This document shows, one piece after another, positions 1-8,062 of a stretch of 64,000 nt of DNA; within the stretch, counting starts at the first letter, position 1; the number at the start of each line of letters is the position of its first letter. The stretch is taken from positions 5,084,001 to 5,148,000 of the forward strand of contig NZ_CP059733.1 in NCBI RefSeq assembly GCF_000948985.2. The letters run 5' to 3'. The notes under the pieces were generated by a model, which was not told the origin of the DNA, searched no databases, and worked only from the letters and a program-made list of their open reading frames with translations. The position numbers and the translations under genes were made by a program. This DNA is from Thalassomonas viridans. Lineage in GTDB: Bacteria; Pseudomonadota; Gammaproteobacteria; Enterobacterales; Alteromonadaceae.

Positions 1-161
1 TCGTTGATCAAAGAAAAAACCGGCGCAACCGACTGATGGTGAATACGGCTTTGCTCTACGACGATATGGCTGATAGCAAGATAGAAACCATAACCCAGGG
101 CAATCACAGCAATGGTAAATAACAAAAACATGCTGCGCTGAAAAGATTTAATAAGACGCAA
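1..161 (-). CDS. N-terminal fragment of a membrane-anchored signalling protein (partial)
   Basis: The reverse strand is open from a TTG at 161 to the window edge, so only about 53 residues are present and the rest lies outside. They read as a short basic stretch, one hydrophobic segment (MFLLFTIAVIALGYGFYLAI) and then a segment ending VAPVFSLIN. This resembles the start of the Cache/GGDEF protein at 44823, whose first transmembrane helix is followed by AVIPLFSLIT, so a periplasmic-sensing cyclase or kinase is likely. This is inference from a short N terminus. An internal ATG at 131 is an alternative start. No downstream domain can be seen, so no enzymatic role is claimed. Confidence 0.5.
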   Translation of the reverse strand, partial: MRLIKSFQRSMFLLFTIAVIALGYGFYLAISHIVVEQSRIHHQSVAPVFSLIN

Positions 162-569
162 GACGCCCCCGGTTAACTTTCAGCCGGTTCAGGTACAATA
201 TCGGCCCTGCGGCACAGTAACAGTGAAAAAAGTCTGATCTTGCCTTCATCTGTTCAATTCACCTTAAGTTGATAATAGCATGAAGTTTATTGCCGTCAGA
301 GTATTCCCTCTCAGTATCCGGGTCCAGTTTATATATTTTAAAGAAAATTGATAGGCTTATGACAAAAATGTTCAATAAAAACTCCCATTTTCCGGGGAAC
401 AAGCCCTAAGGAGAAACAAGCGCCGGCATAAGACAAGGAGACATAAAGTACGGGATTGAAAGAAAACCTGCCTGTCATTTTATCTCCGGGAAACAGTTAA
501 TTGCATAAGAGCTTGCCTAATATGGGGCTAGTGACTTAACATCTAGGCAACTTAACCAAGGAGGCAAAA
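162..569. other. Intergenic region between divergent genes, no gene seen
   Basis: This 408-base gap separates the leftward partial gene from the rightward DUF952 gene and must hold both promoters. No ORF with a credible ribosome binding site or protein-like composition was found. The only clear signal is the strong Shine-Dalgarno AAGGAGG at about 558-564, in front of the GTG at 570. Confidence 0.5.
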
Positions 570-1190
570 GTGGGTTTATCATTAACAATCAACTCAGTAC
601 TCAGATCCGATCATTATTCATCACTGGAAGTTGGCCAGATATACAACTTTGAAAAAACGGCCTGCAGCAGCTTTTTTACCAATACGCCCTTATGGTTAGC
701 CCACAATGACTGGACCGCCCGGGCGGAAATCAGCATAATTTCCCAAACCCTGGCCGGCAATACCCTGACCGGTCAATTCCGTGTTGACTATATCTACCGG
801 GACGATGAACAGGAAGCCGTTACCGCCCTGTTTATCCGCATGTATGCCGGTATCAGTGAAAACTATATTTATCTCTTGTCTTCCAAGGAAGAATACCAGC
901 AAGCCCAGCAAAACGGACAACTGGTACGGGATTCATTAGCCGAAGAAGGTTTTATCCATGGCGCTCCCAAACACCAGTTAACCCGGATAGCCAACAAGTA
1001 TTACACCCAGACCCCGGAGCCGCTGGTGATGGTAGTGGATAAGTCCCTGGTGACCAATGAAATAAAATGGGAGCCTGCCACGGGCGGTTTATATCCCCAC
1101 ATATACGGTCCACTAAACATGAATGCCGTTGTCAGAACCGTGCCTGTTGCCTTATCTGAAACCGGCTGCTTTGATATTAAAAATATTTAA
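570..1190 (+). CDS. DUF952-domain protein
   Basis: A 206-residue cytosolic protein with no signal peptide or membrane segment. The GTG start is chosen because AAGGAGG lies 6 bases upstream. Residues of about 95-200 match the DUF952 family pattern: an opening IYLLSSKEEYQQAQQ, the core SLAEEGFIHGAP, and the closing GGLYPHIYGPLNMNAVVR. DUF952 proteins are usually only about 110 residues, so this one carries an additional N-terminal half of roughly 90 residues that I do not recognise. The molecular role of DUF952 is unknown. The gene stands alone and is followed directly by a hairpin terminator. Confidence 0.75.
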   Translation: MGLSLTINSVLRSDHYSSLEVGQIYNFEKTACSSFFTNTPLWLAHNDWTARAEISIISQTLAGNTLTGQFRVDYIYRDDEQEAVTALFIRMYAGISENYIYLLSSKEEYQQAQQNGQLVRDSLAEEGFIHGAPKHQLTRIANKYYTQTPEPLVMVVDKSLVTNEIKWEPATGGLYPHIYGPLNMNAVVRTVPVALSETGCFDIKNI

Positions 1191-1196
1191 CTCCCT

Positions 1197-1231
1197 GAAC
1201 AGGAAGCCAATGCTTTATCTGGCTCCTGTTC
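1197..1231 (+). terminator. Intrinsic terminator after the DUF952 gene
   Basis: The arms 1197-1209 (GAACAGGAAGCCA) and 1220-1231 (TGGCTCCTGTTC) pair along their length with one bulged base. They enclose a 10-base loop and are followed by CTTTATTCC, starting 7 bases after the stop codon. Confidence 0.75.
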
Positions 1232-1428
1232 TTTATTCCTGCAATAACAGGTAAAACACTTATCCTGCTTTATCTGTTTTCCTCTTCCCCCGCCTTTATC
1301 TTCTGCCCCTGCCGGATAAATTTTTTAACGCTAAAGCCACATTGCCATGCAAGTTTGTTAATGATGATTAATACTAACGTTAAGTGATGTATATTTTTTA
1401 CGCTTTATTATCACAGAAGGACCGGGCT

Positions 1429-3525
1429 ATGGCTGAAACTGAGACTGAAGAAAAGCAATTAATCTCGTTTTTAAAAAGCGCACTTAATGCCAGCCCGGAT
1501 CTCATTTTTGCAAAAGACACCCATTTAAATTATCAGGCCGTTAATGATGCCTTTACCGGCTTGCTGCAACTTAGCGACCAGGACATCCTGGGGCTTAAAG
1601 ACGAAGAAGTGTTCCGGGATAGCGATATCCTGGAATGGCTCGGTACCGGCGACTATCAGGTTTTAGAGACCCTGAAACCCGCCAGGAGCACGCAATGGCT
1701 AAACCTGGCAGGAGAAAACCTCTTGCTCGAAACCCTCAAATCCCCGATTTATAATGACCGGGGCAAGGTTATCGGCCTGCTGGGGATTTGCCGCAATATC
1801 ACGGGAGAGGTAAAAGCCAAAGAATCCCTCCAGGCGGAAAAAGAAAAAGCCGAACAGGCGACAGCCGCCAAGTCTGAATTTCTCGCCCGTATGAGTCATG
1901 AAATCCGTACCCCTATGAATGCGGTACTGGGATTAACCCGGTTAACCCTGCAAACACAGCTGACCCCGGAGCAGCAGGATTATATGGAAAAGCTGCTCAG
2001 TTCGGGGGAAGGTCTGCTTAATTTGATTGATGATATTCTGGACTTCTCAAAAATCGAAGCCGGAAAACTGACCCTGGAACGTACGCCTTTTAGCCTGGAG
2101 AAACTGATCCGCCAATGCATTAATTTAACCGCCATCAATGCCCACCTAAAGGGCATAGAGCTGATCACGGATATTGCCAGCGACATTCCCGAGATGCTGA
2201 TCGGCGACCCTTTCCGCTTACAGCAAATTTTGGTTAACCTGCTCAACAATGCGGTAAAATTTACCGAAACCGGTACCGTCTGCCTGAAAGCACGTATTAA
2301 AACAAAAACCGATGACCACCTGGTACTGCATTGCACCGTCATTGATACCGGTATCGGCATCAGCAAGACGCAACAAAAAAACCTGTTTGACAGTTTTACC
2401 CAGGCAGATGTTTCCATGACCCGCAAACATGGCGGCACTGGGCTTGGACTGGCAATATCCAGGCAATTAACCGAATTGATGTCAGGCAATATCTGGCTCG
2501 ACAGCGAGCCCGGCCAGGGTTCCCGCTTTCATTTCACCGCCCGGCTCGGGCAAGCCAGAGAGCAGGTAAACCTTAAGCCCATCAAGAAACAACAGGTTGC
2601 CAACCTCAGGGTACTGGTGGTTGACGATATCAGGGTGGCAAGAATGGTATTGCTGGCCATGCTCAACTCCCTGGGAGTCAAGGCAGAGCAGGTTGATAAT
2701 GGCAAAGACGCCATAGCCAAGATCAAACAGGCACATATTGAAAACAGCCCCTATGATTTGATCCTGATGGACTGGCGTATGCCGGACATGGACGGCCTGG
2801 AAGCTTCCCGGGAAATTTACCGCCTGCATCAATCGGCCGCGCCGCCGATTTTAATGGTATCGGCCTTTGACAAAGATGAAGCCAAAAACAATGCCTTACA
2901 AAGCGGCACCTGTATCCATCAATTCATTGAAAAGCCTGTCAGCCAGTCAACCCTGGTAGACGCCATTTCCACTATCCTGGCCAGCCCGGCCCCGGCAACA
3001 ATCGCCAAGGCCCACATCAAACATGCCATGCAGACAGAGATACAATCCGGTCTGCCCCCGCAGGCTACCGGCTGTCATCAACAACAAACCGCTACGCCAG
3101 ATTTTTCCGGCTTTAATATCCTGATCGTCGACGATAACGAGTTAAACTGCCGGGTGGCCCAGGGGTTTCTAAAAGCAAGCCGCATCAATATAGAGCTGGC
3201 AGAAAACGGCCTGGTGGCCATTGAAAAGATACAGCAAAAGCACTACGACCTGATCCTGATGGATATCCAGATGCCGCAAATGGATGGCCTGAGCGCCACC
3301 TGCCACATACGTAAGATATTGAAACTGGAACACTTGCCGGTTATTGCCATGACGGCGCATGCCATGGAAGCGGATGTTATCCGCAGCCGCGAGGCCGGTA
3401 TGACAGCTCACCTGACCAAGCCCATTACCCCGGAAGTACTGTACCAGACCCTGAGCGCCTACTTGCCGGAACGCCCTTGCCTGGCAGAGAAAAAGCCGGA
3501 CAATCCGGTTCAGCTGCAGGATTAA
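1429..3525 (+). CDS. Hybrid sensor histidine kinase with two receiver domains
   Basis: A cytosolic hybrid kinase of about 698 residues. In order: a PAS domain (about 15-135), a short coiled coil, HisKA with the phosphoacceptor in MSHEIRTPMNAVLGL (about 155-220), an HATPase domain with N box NLLNNAVKFTE and G boxes DTGIGI and GGTGLGLAIS (up to about 380), a first receiver (VLVVDD...LMDWRMPDMDG, about 400-520) and a second receiver (ILIVDD...LMDIQMPQMDG, about 570-690). Both receivers keep the phosphoacceptor Asp. There is no C-terminal Hpt domain, so a separate phosphotransfer protein is presumably used. The ATG at 1429 is preferred over 1384/1387 because AGAAGGA lies just upstream. With no transmembrane segment, it probably senses a cytoplasmic or redox cue through PAS. 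No partner gene is adjacent. Confidence 0.88.
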   Translation: MAETETEEKQLISFLKSALNASPDLIFAKDTHLNYQAVNDAFTGLLQLSDQDILGLKDEEVFRDSDILEWLGTGDYQVLETLKPARSTQWLNLAGENLLLETLKSPIYNDRGKVIGLLGICRNITGEVKAKESLQAEKEKAEQATAAKSEFLARMSHEIRTPMNAVLGLTRLTLQTQLTPEQQDYMEKLLSSGEGLLNLIDDILDFSKIEAGKLTLERTPFSLEKLIRQCINLTAINAHLKGIELITDIASDIPEMLIGDPFRLQQILVNLLNNAVKFTETGTVCLKARIKTKTDDHLVLHCTVIDTGIGISKTQQKNLFDSFTQADVSMTRKHGGTGLGLAISRQLTELMSGNIWLDSEPGQGSRFHFTARLGQAREQVNLKPIKKQQVANLRVLVVDDIRVARMVLLAMLNSLGVKAEQVDNGKDAIAKIKQAHIENSPYDLILMDWRMPDMDGLEASREIYRLHQSAAPPILMVSAFDKDEAKNNALQSGTCIHQFIEKPVSQSTLVDAISTILASPAPATIAKAHIKHAMQTEIQSGLPPQATGCHQQQTATPDFSGFNILIVDDNELNCRVAQGFLKASRINIELAENGLVAIEKIQQKHYDLILMDIQMPQMDGLSATCHIRKILKLEHLPVIAMTAHAMEADVIRSREAGMTAHLTKPITPEVLYQTLSAYLPERPCLAEKKPDNPVQLQD

Positions 3526-3637
3526 TCCTGGCAGAAAACGGCGCTAAGCTTTATTATCTCCTGTCATTTAGCCAATCCCCGGCTAACAGAGATTAGCGAA
3601 GTTAGTGAAGTCAACCCAAATGGAACAAGATCAAACG

Positions 3638-4363
3638 ATGAAAAAGGTGTGTATCGTTACCGGCGGCAGCTCAGGCATAGGCCTTAGCATAGTACAGAAG
3701 TTTTTAGATGAAGGTTACCGGGTCTTTAACCTGGACTTAACCCCGGCCACAGCAGGCGAATTCCGCCAATGTGATATTACCCAGGTGCAGGAAGTCGAGC
3801 GCATCATCACAGAGATTGCCGATGAGCATGCCATAGATGTGCTGGTTTCCAATGCCGGTATCCATTATTCCGCCACCATAGAAGATACCCCGGAAGCAGA
3901 TCTGGACAGGGTCTTTAACATCAATGTCAAAGGCGCCTATGCGGCCATCAAAGCCGTACTGCCGGGCATGAAGGCCAGCAGGAGCGGCGCCATTATCGTC
4001 ATGTCTTCCGATCAGGCGCTGGTGGCAAAACAAAACTCTTTTGCCTATAACCTGAGTAAAGCCGCCCTGGCCTCTATCGCCAAAACCACGGCTTTAGATT
4101 ATGCCGGCTACAATATCCGCGCCAATGCCGTTTGCCCCGGCACCATAGAAACCCCCTTATACCACAAGGCAATCGATAACTACTGCCGGCGCTCGGGCGC
4201 CGATAAAAACCAGGTACACAGCGAAGAAGCCGGCATGCAGCCTTTAGGGCGCCTTGGCCAACCGGAAGAAGTGGCGGAACTGGTGCTGTTCCTCGCCTCA
4301 GACAAAGCCCGCTTTATTACCGGCAGTTTACAGGTGATCGACGGCGGTTATACCGCGCAATAA
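3638..4363 (+). CDS. SDR-family NAD(P)-dependent oxidoreductase
   Basis: A classical short-chain dehydrogenase. It has the glycine-rich cofactor motif TGGSSGIG near residue 8, an acidic D at the end of beta-2 (NLDLT) suggesting NAD rather than NADP, the NAG motif (VSNAGI), the catalytic YNLSK, and the C-terminal GSLQVIDGGYT. With the ATG at 3638 it has 241 residues. ATG 3620 and GTG 3605 are in-frame alternatives that only add residues before the first beta strand. The next gene, 68 bases downstream on the same strand, is an amidohydrolase of a family that includes sugar lactonases. The pair could therefore form the dehydrogenase and lactonase steps of an L-fucose- or rhamnose-like oxidative route. 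The substrate is inference only. Confidence 0.85.
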   Translation: MKKVCIVTGGSSGIGLSIVQKFLDEGYRVFNLDLTPATAGEFRQCDITQVQEVERIITEIADEHAIDVLVSNAGIHYSATIEDTPEADLDRVFNINVKGAYAAIKAVLPGMKASRSGAIIVMSSDQALVAKQNSFAYNLSKAALASIAKTTALDYAGYNIRANAVCPGTIETPLYHKAIDNYCRRSGADKNQVHSEEAGMQPLGRLGQPEEVAELVLFLASDKARFITGSLQVIDGGYTAQ

Positions 4364-4431
4364 CCATTATCAGGACAAGCCTTGCGATACCGGAAAAATC
4401 TCGCCAGGAACCAGCAAAGGAGCATTAAGCT

Positions 4432-5307
4432 ATGCCCATTGAAAACATCATAGATCCCCACCTGCACCTGTTTGACTTAAGCCGGGGAGATTATTTTTGG
4501 CTGGCGCCGCATAATCCTCCTTTCTGGCAGGATAAGGCAAAAATCCACCGCAGCTTCACCGAGTCGGATTTAACCCCGGCGCCACTGAAACTGGCGGGTT
4601 TTGTCCATATCGAAGCCGGCTTTGACAATGACTGTCCCTGGCGGGAAATCGCCTATCTGGAGCAAAGCTGCCGCCTTCCCTTTAAAAGCGTCGCTTTTAT
4701 TGATATCGCCCTTGAAGAAAAGTTATTTGACCAGCAGCTTAAGCGGCTGCTGACCTATCCTTCTGTGGCGGGATGCCGTTATATTCTTGATCAGGACCCG
4801 GCCGGGCTGTTGCGCCGGCCCCGGGTACAAAGCAATATCACCCGCCTGGCGGAAGCCGGATTAAGTTTTGACCTGCAAATGCCGCTTTCTGACAGTAAAG
4901 CCGTATCCGCCTTTGCCGGGATACTGGAGCAGACACCCGCTTTGAAAGTGATCATCAACCATGCCGGCTGGCCCCCTTACCACAGTCAGCCAGTGGCAAC
5001 AGACGAAGATAATGCCTGGCAGGCAGGTCTTGAACGCTTAAGCTGTTTTCCCTCGGTGGCGGTCAAATGCTCCGGCTGGGAAATGGCCAGGCGCCAATAT
5101 AAGATGTCATGGGCAAAGTCGGTAATCTCCAGGTGCCTGAGCGCCTTTGGCCATCAGCGTGTCATGCTGGCCAGCAATTTTCCCCTGTGCCTGTTCAGCG
5201 GATCTTACGCCGGCCTGTGGCAAGATTACCTGACACTGGCTTTAAGCGAAAAACAGCTTAACGCTGTGCTTTATGACAATGCCGCCAACTGGTACGGATT
5301 AAAATAG
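4432..5307 (+). CDS. Amidohydrolase-2 family metal-dependent hydrolase (sugar-lactonase-like)
   Basis: A 291-residue TIM-barrel hydrolase of the COG3618/Amidohydro_2 family. It opens with the metal-binding DPHLHLFDL, has a barrel histidine in IINHAGWPP, and ends with the family segment MLASNFPLCLF, where some relatives have GSDWP. The ribosome site AAGGAG precedes the ATG. Family members hydrolyse lactones such as L-fuconolactone or 2-pyrone-4,6-dicarboxylate. Which one applies here cannot be read from the sequence. It is probably co-transcribed with the upstream SDR gene. Its stop codon abuts the end of the convergent kinase gene with no spacer, so no separate terminator fits between them. 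Confidence 0.8.
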   Translation: MPIENIIDPHLHLFDLSRGDYFWLAPHNPPFWQDKAKIHRSFTESDLTPAPLKLAGFVHIEAGFDNDCPWREIAYLEQSCRLPFKSVAFIDIALEEKLFDQQLKRLLTYPSVAGCRYILDQDPAGLLRRPRVQSNITRLAEAGLSFDLQMPLSDSKAVSAFAGILEQTPALKVIINHAGWPPYHSQPVATDEDNAWQAGLERLSCFPSVAVKCSGWEMARRQYKMSWAKSVISRCLSAFGHQRVMLASNFPLCLFSGSYAGLWQDYLTLALSEKQLNAVLYDNAANWYGLK

Positions 5308-6579
5308 CTAAAAAGGCAAACTAATCCGGATCTCTGCGCCATTTTCCCCGTTTGCCGGGCTCAGCTCTCCGCCGTGCAAACGGGCAATTTGCGCACATAA
5401 AGCCAGCCCTATGCCTGAACCGCCGGATTTAGTGGTATAAAAAGGCGTCAGGACATTGTCCAGGTTGGCAAACCCCGGCCCGTTATCTTTAACGGTTAAG
5501 AACTGCCGGTTATTTTCATGGTAAAGGCTGACGTCTATTACCAGGGAGTCGCCCTTTTCCCCGGGCCCGGCCTCATTCCTGGCTTCAAAAGCATTTTTCA
5601 ACAAATTGATCAGCAACTGGCTCAGTTGCCCGGCGTCGCCATAGCATAAAGCTTCGCCGAGATAATTGACCTTAACCGCTTCCGGCAGCATGCCCCTGGC
5701 CTCATCCAGGATAAGGTGAAAATCAAACCAGTTGCAGCTCGGGGGCGGCAACTGGTTCAGCCGGGCATATTGCTGGATAAAGGCAAGCAAACGCTGGCTG
5801 CGCTGTAAGATGCGTTCCAGCACCATACGCACCTGGCCCGGTGAAAAAGGCTCGCTGCTGAGCAGGGTATCCGCCATCGAGGCCATAGGGGTCAGGGAGT
5901 TTCTCAATTCATGGCTGAGGACCCGGACGATATTTTTCTGGCTGGTGATTTCCGCCTGGCTAAGGCTGCTGCTGATATTAACCGCAGAAAACAGCCAATA
6001 GCTTTGCCCCTGCTGATGATATTCTATGGTATTCACTTCCCAGCCGCCGGCAAAGGCAGGATGGCAGATACCGTCTTTTTGCCAGCTAAAGCCCATATCC
6101 GCCGCCGCTTTGCCTCTGAGTACCGGCTGGCGGATCAGGGCATTGGCGGCATTATTGCTGTAAAGCAAAGATTTGTTGTCATTAAACAGGCAGACCGGTA
6201 CATCCCAGCTGTCCATCATCTGGCTCACCAGCTGCTCAACCGTTAGCAGCTGTTGCCGCTCCCGGGTTTTAACCCCGGCCAGCGCTTCAATTTCCGCCAC
6301 TAATTCACTAAAAAGCTCATCTTTCCCGGCCCTGACAAGTTGCTGGCGACTTCCGCCCTCTTTAAGCATCTGGGTATAGCTGGTTAACTGCATCCAGGGA
6401 TCACGCCAGAAACGCCATACCCGCCAGCAAAACCAGATCAAGGGATAAAGCACCACAAACAACAAGGTACTAACCCCGAGATGGCTCCAGCCAAGACTGT
6501 AAAGCAGCGCCGTTAACAGCGCCAACATAATAATACACACCAGGGCTAAGCCCGAGATCAGTTTAAACTCACGTGTCAT
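5308..6579 (-). CDS. Membrane sensor histidine kinase (NtrY/NtrB-like), partner of the adjacent NtrC-type regulator
   Basis: A 423-residue kinase read from the ATG at 6579, which overlaps the regulator's stop by 11 bases and so suggests translational coupling. The longer reading frame to 6657 lies wholly within the regulator gene. Two adjacent transmembrane segments (about residues 10-55) are followed by a PAS-like region, HisKA with VLSHELRNSLTPMASMADT, and an HATPase domain with NLLKNAFEARNEAG, DNGPGF and GSGIGLALC. The H box with N and P in RNSLTP is typical of NtrB/NtrY kinases that partner with sigma-54 activators. It is the last gene of the HlyD-ABC-regulator-kinase cluster. Confidence 0.87.
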   Translation of the reverse strand: MTREFKLISGLALVCIIMLALLTALLYSLGWSHLGVSTLLFVVLYPLIWFCWRVWRFWRDPWMQLTSYTQMLKEGGSRQQLVRAGKDELFSELVAEIEALAGVKTRERQQLLTVEQLVSQMMDSWDVPVCLFNDNKSLLYSNNAANALIRQPVLRGKAAADMGFSWQKDGICHPAFAGGWEVNTIEYHQQGQSYWLFSAVNISSSLSQAEITSQKNIVRVLSHELRNSLTPMASMADTLLSSEPFSPGQVRMVLERILQRSQRLLAFIQQYARLNQLPPPSCNWFDFHLILDEARGMLPEAVKVNYLGEALCYGDAGQLSQLLINLLKNAFEARNEAGPGEKGDSLVIDVSLYHENNRQFLTVKDNGPGFANLDNVLTPFYTTKSGGSGIGLALCAQIARLHGGELSPANGENGAEIRISLPF

Positions 6580-7948
6580 GGACAATGCCGAATTTTTCCA
6601 GGCGGCGATACATGGCATTGCGGGAAAGCCCCAGAAGCGGCGCCGCTTTAGCCACATGGCCGTTGGTTGCCGCCAAGGCTTTACGTATCAGTTGCTGCTC
6701 CAGCTCTTCCAGGGGTTGCAGCGGGACATCCGGCTCAGGGCTTTTCCCGGCGGACAGGGATAACCGGGAAGCAGGAATTACGCTGTTATCCGGCGCCAGC
6801 AATACCGCCCGCTCGATCACATGACTTAACTCACGGACATTTCCACACCAGGAGTGTTGCTTTAACGCCAGCTCGGCGCATTCCCCCAGCACCAGGCCCT
6901 TTTTCTGGTAGCGGCAGGAAAAACCCTCAAGAAAATGCCGCGACAAGGGCATGATATCGCCGGTACGCTCCCTTAGCGGCGGCAGGGTCAAAACCAGGGT
7001 ATTGAGGCGGAACAGGAGATCCTGGCGGAACGCCTTATCCGCCACCAGCTGCTCCAAGTCGGCGTTGGTGGCGCTGATCAGGCGCACATCGGCAGTTTGC
7101 GTTTTGCTCGACCCCAGAACTTCATAATGGCCGCTTTCCAGCACCCGTAAGAGTTTCGGCTGCAGGGCCAGCGGCAAGGTGCCTATCTCATCAAGGAATA
7201 AAGTGCCCCCGCCCGCCAGCTCAAAACGCCCGACCCGGCTCTGCTTGGCATCGGTAAAGGCGCCTTTGTGGTGGCCGAAAAGCTCGCTTTCAAACAGGCT
7301 ATCCGGGATGGCCGCCATATTCACGGCAATAAAAGCATGCCCGCTGCGGCTTGAAAGGCGGTGAATACGTTGCGCCAGCTGGGACTTGCCGGTGCCGTTT
7401 TCCCCCAAAATCAAAATATTGGCATCGGTTTTAGCCACCTGCGCCACCAGGGCGTCCAGGGCCTGCATCGGTTCGGACTCGCTGATCCAGACCTGCTGCT
7501 GCGCCCCTTCGCCGCTGAGCAGCTGCTCAAAACCGCTGTTTTTCTGCTGCAACTTGTTAAGCTGTAGCTGCTGCTCAATGCTTTGCAGCAAACGGTGTTT
7601 ATCCCAGGGTTTTTCGATAAAATCCCCCGCTCCCTGCTTTAAGCCCTGCACCGCCAGTTCGATACTGCCCCAGGCGGTCATCAGGATCACCGGCACTTGC
7701 TGCTGTTGTAAAAACGCCAGCTGCGCCAGGCCTTCGGCGCCGCTGGTGGTATCCCGGCTGAAATTCATATCCAACAGCACCAAATCCGGGTTATCCCGGC
7801 TTACCCTGACGGCAATTTCCTTCGGCGATGCCGCTTCCAGGGTCTGATACCCGTGGGCATTGAGCAATAAGGCCAGTGACAAACGGATATCCTCGTCATC
7901 ATCGGCGATCAATATACGGGCAGCGGCCGCGCTTGCATGATTTCCCAT
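6569..7948 (-). CDS. NtrC-family sigma-54-dependent response regulator
   Basis: A 459-residue activator. It has a receiver domain (about 10-130; acidic triad in IADDDED, phosphoacceptor in VLLDMNF), an AAA+ domain (about 150-375) with Walker A GENGTGKS and Walker [11 protein letters not shown], and a Fis-type helix-turn-helix at the end (about 415-455, [22 protein letters not shown]). The sigma-54-contacting loop reads GAFTDA instead of the usual GAFTGA, a variant known in some family members. It lies downstream of the HlyD/ABC genes and upstream of the kinase. A sigma-54-like promoter with an upstream inverted repeat lies before the HlyD gene, which suggests this regulator controls the transporter. 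Confidence 0.92.
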   Translation of the reverse strand: MGNHASAAAARILIADDDEDIRLSLALLLNAHGYQTLEAASPKEIAVRVSRDNPDLVLLDMNFSRDTTSGAEGLAQLAFLQQQQVPVILMTAWGSIELAVQGLKQGAGDFIEKPWDKHRLLQSIEQQLQLNKLQQKNSGFEQLLSGEGAQQQVWISESEPMQALDALVAQVAKTDANILILGENGTGKSQLAQRIHRLSSRSGHAFIAVNMAAIPDSLFESELFGHHKGAFTDAKQSRVGRFELAGGGTLFLDEIGTLPLALQPKLLRVLESGHYEVLGSSKTQTADVRLISATNADLEQLVADKAFRQDLLFRLNTLVLTLPPLRERTGDIMPLSRHFLEGFSCRYQKKGLVLGECAELALKQHSWCGNVRELSHVIERAVLLAPDNSVIPASRLSLSAGKSPEPDVPLQPLEELEQQLIRKALAATNGHVAKAAPLLGLSRNAMYRRLEKFGIVHDT

Positions 7949-7985
7949 TTCTAAGCTCTTTATATATCACAAACAAAACAACAAA

Positions 7986-8015
7986 CAGGTAAAACCCCAA
8001 GCGGGGTTTTACCTG
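7986..8015 (-). terminator. Hairpin terminator/attenuator between permease and regulator genes
   Basis: A perfect 13-bp stem (7986-7998 with 8003-8015) with a four-base loop. On the minus strand it is followed by a T-rich stretch (TTTGTTGTTTTGTTTG). It lies in the 114-base gap after the permease stop, so transporter mRNA probably ends here in part and regulator/kinase expression is lower or separate. A second, shorter GC-rich hairpin lies at 8019-8037. Confidence 0.75.
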
Positions 8016-8062
8016 GCAGCCCGGATTCTACCCGGGCGCTTTAAGGCTGCGGCAATCCGGGA

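Noticed and set aside
6579..6657. Upstream extension of the histidine kinase to 6657
   Set aside because: The extra residues are a frame-shifted reading of the regulator's HTH-coding region. The ATG at 6579 gives the usual short cytosolic start before helix 1.
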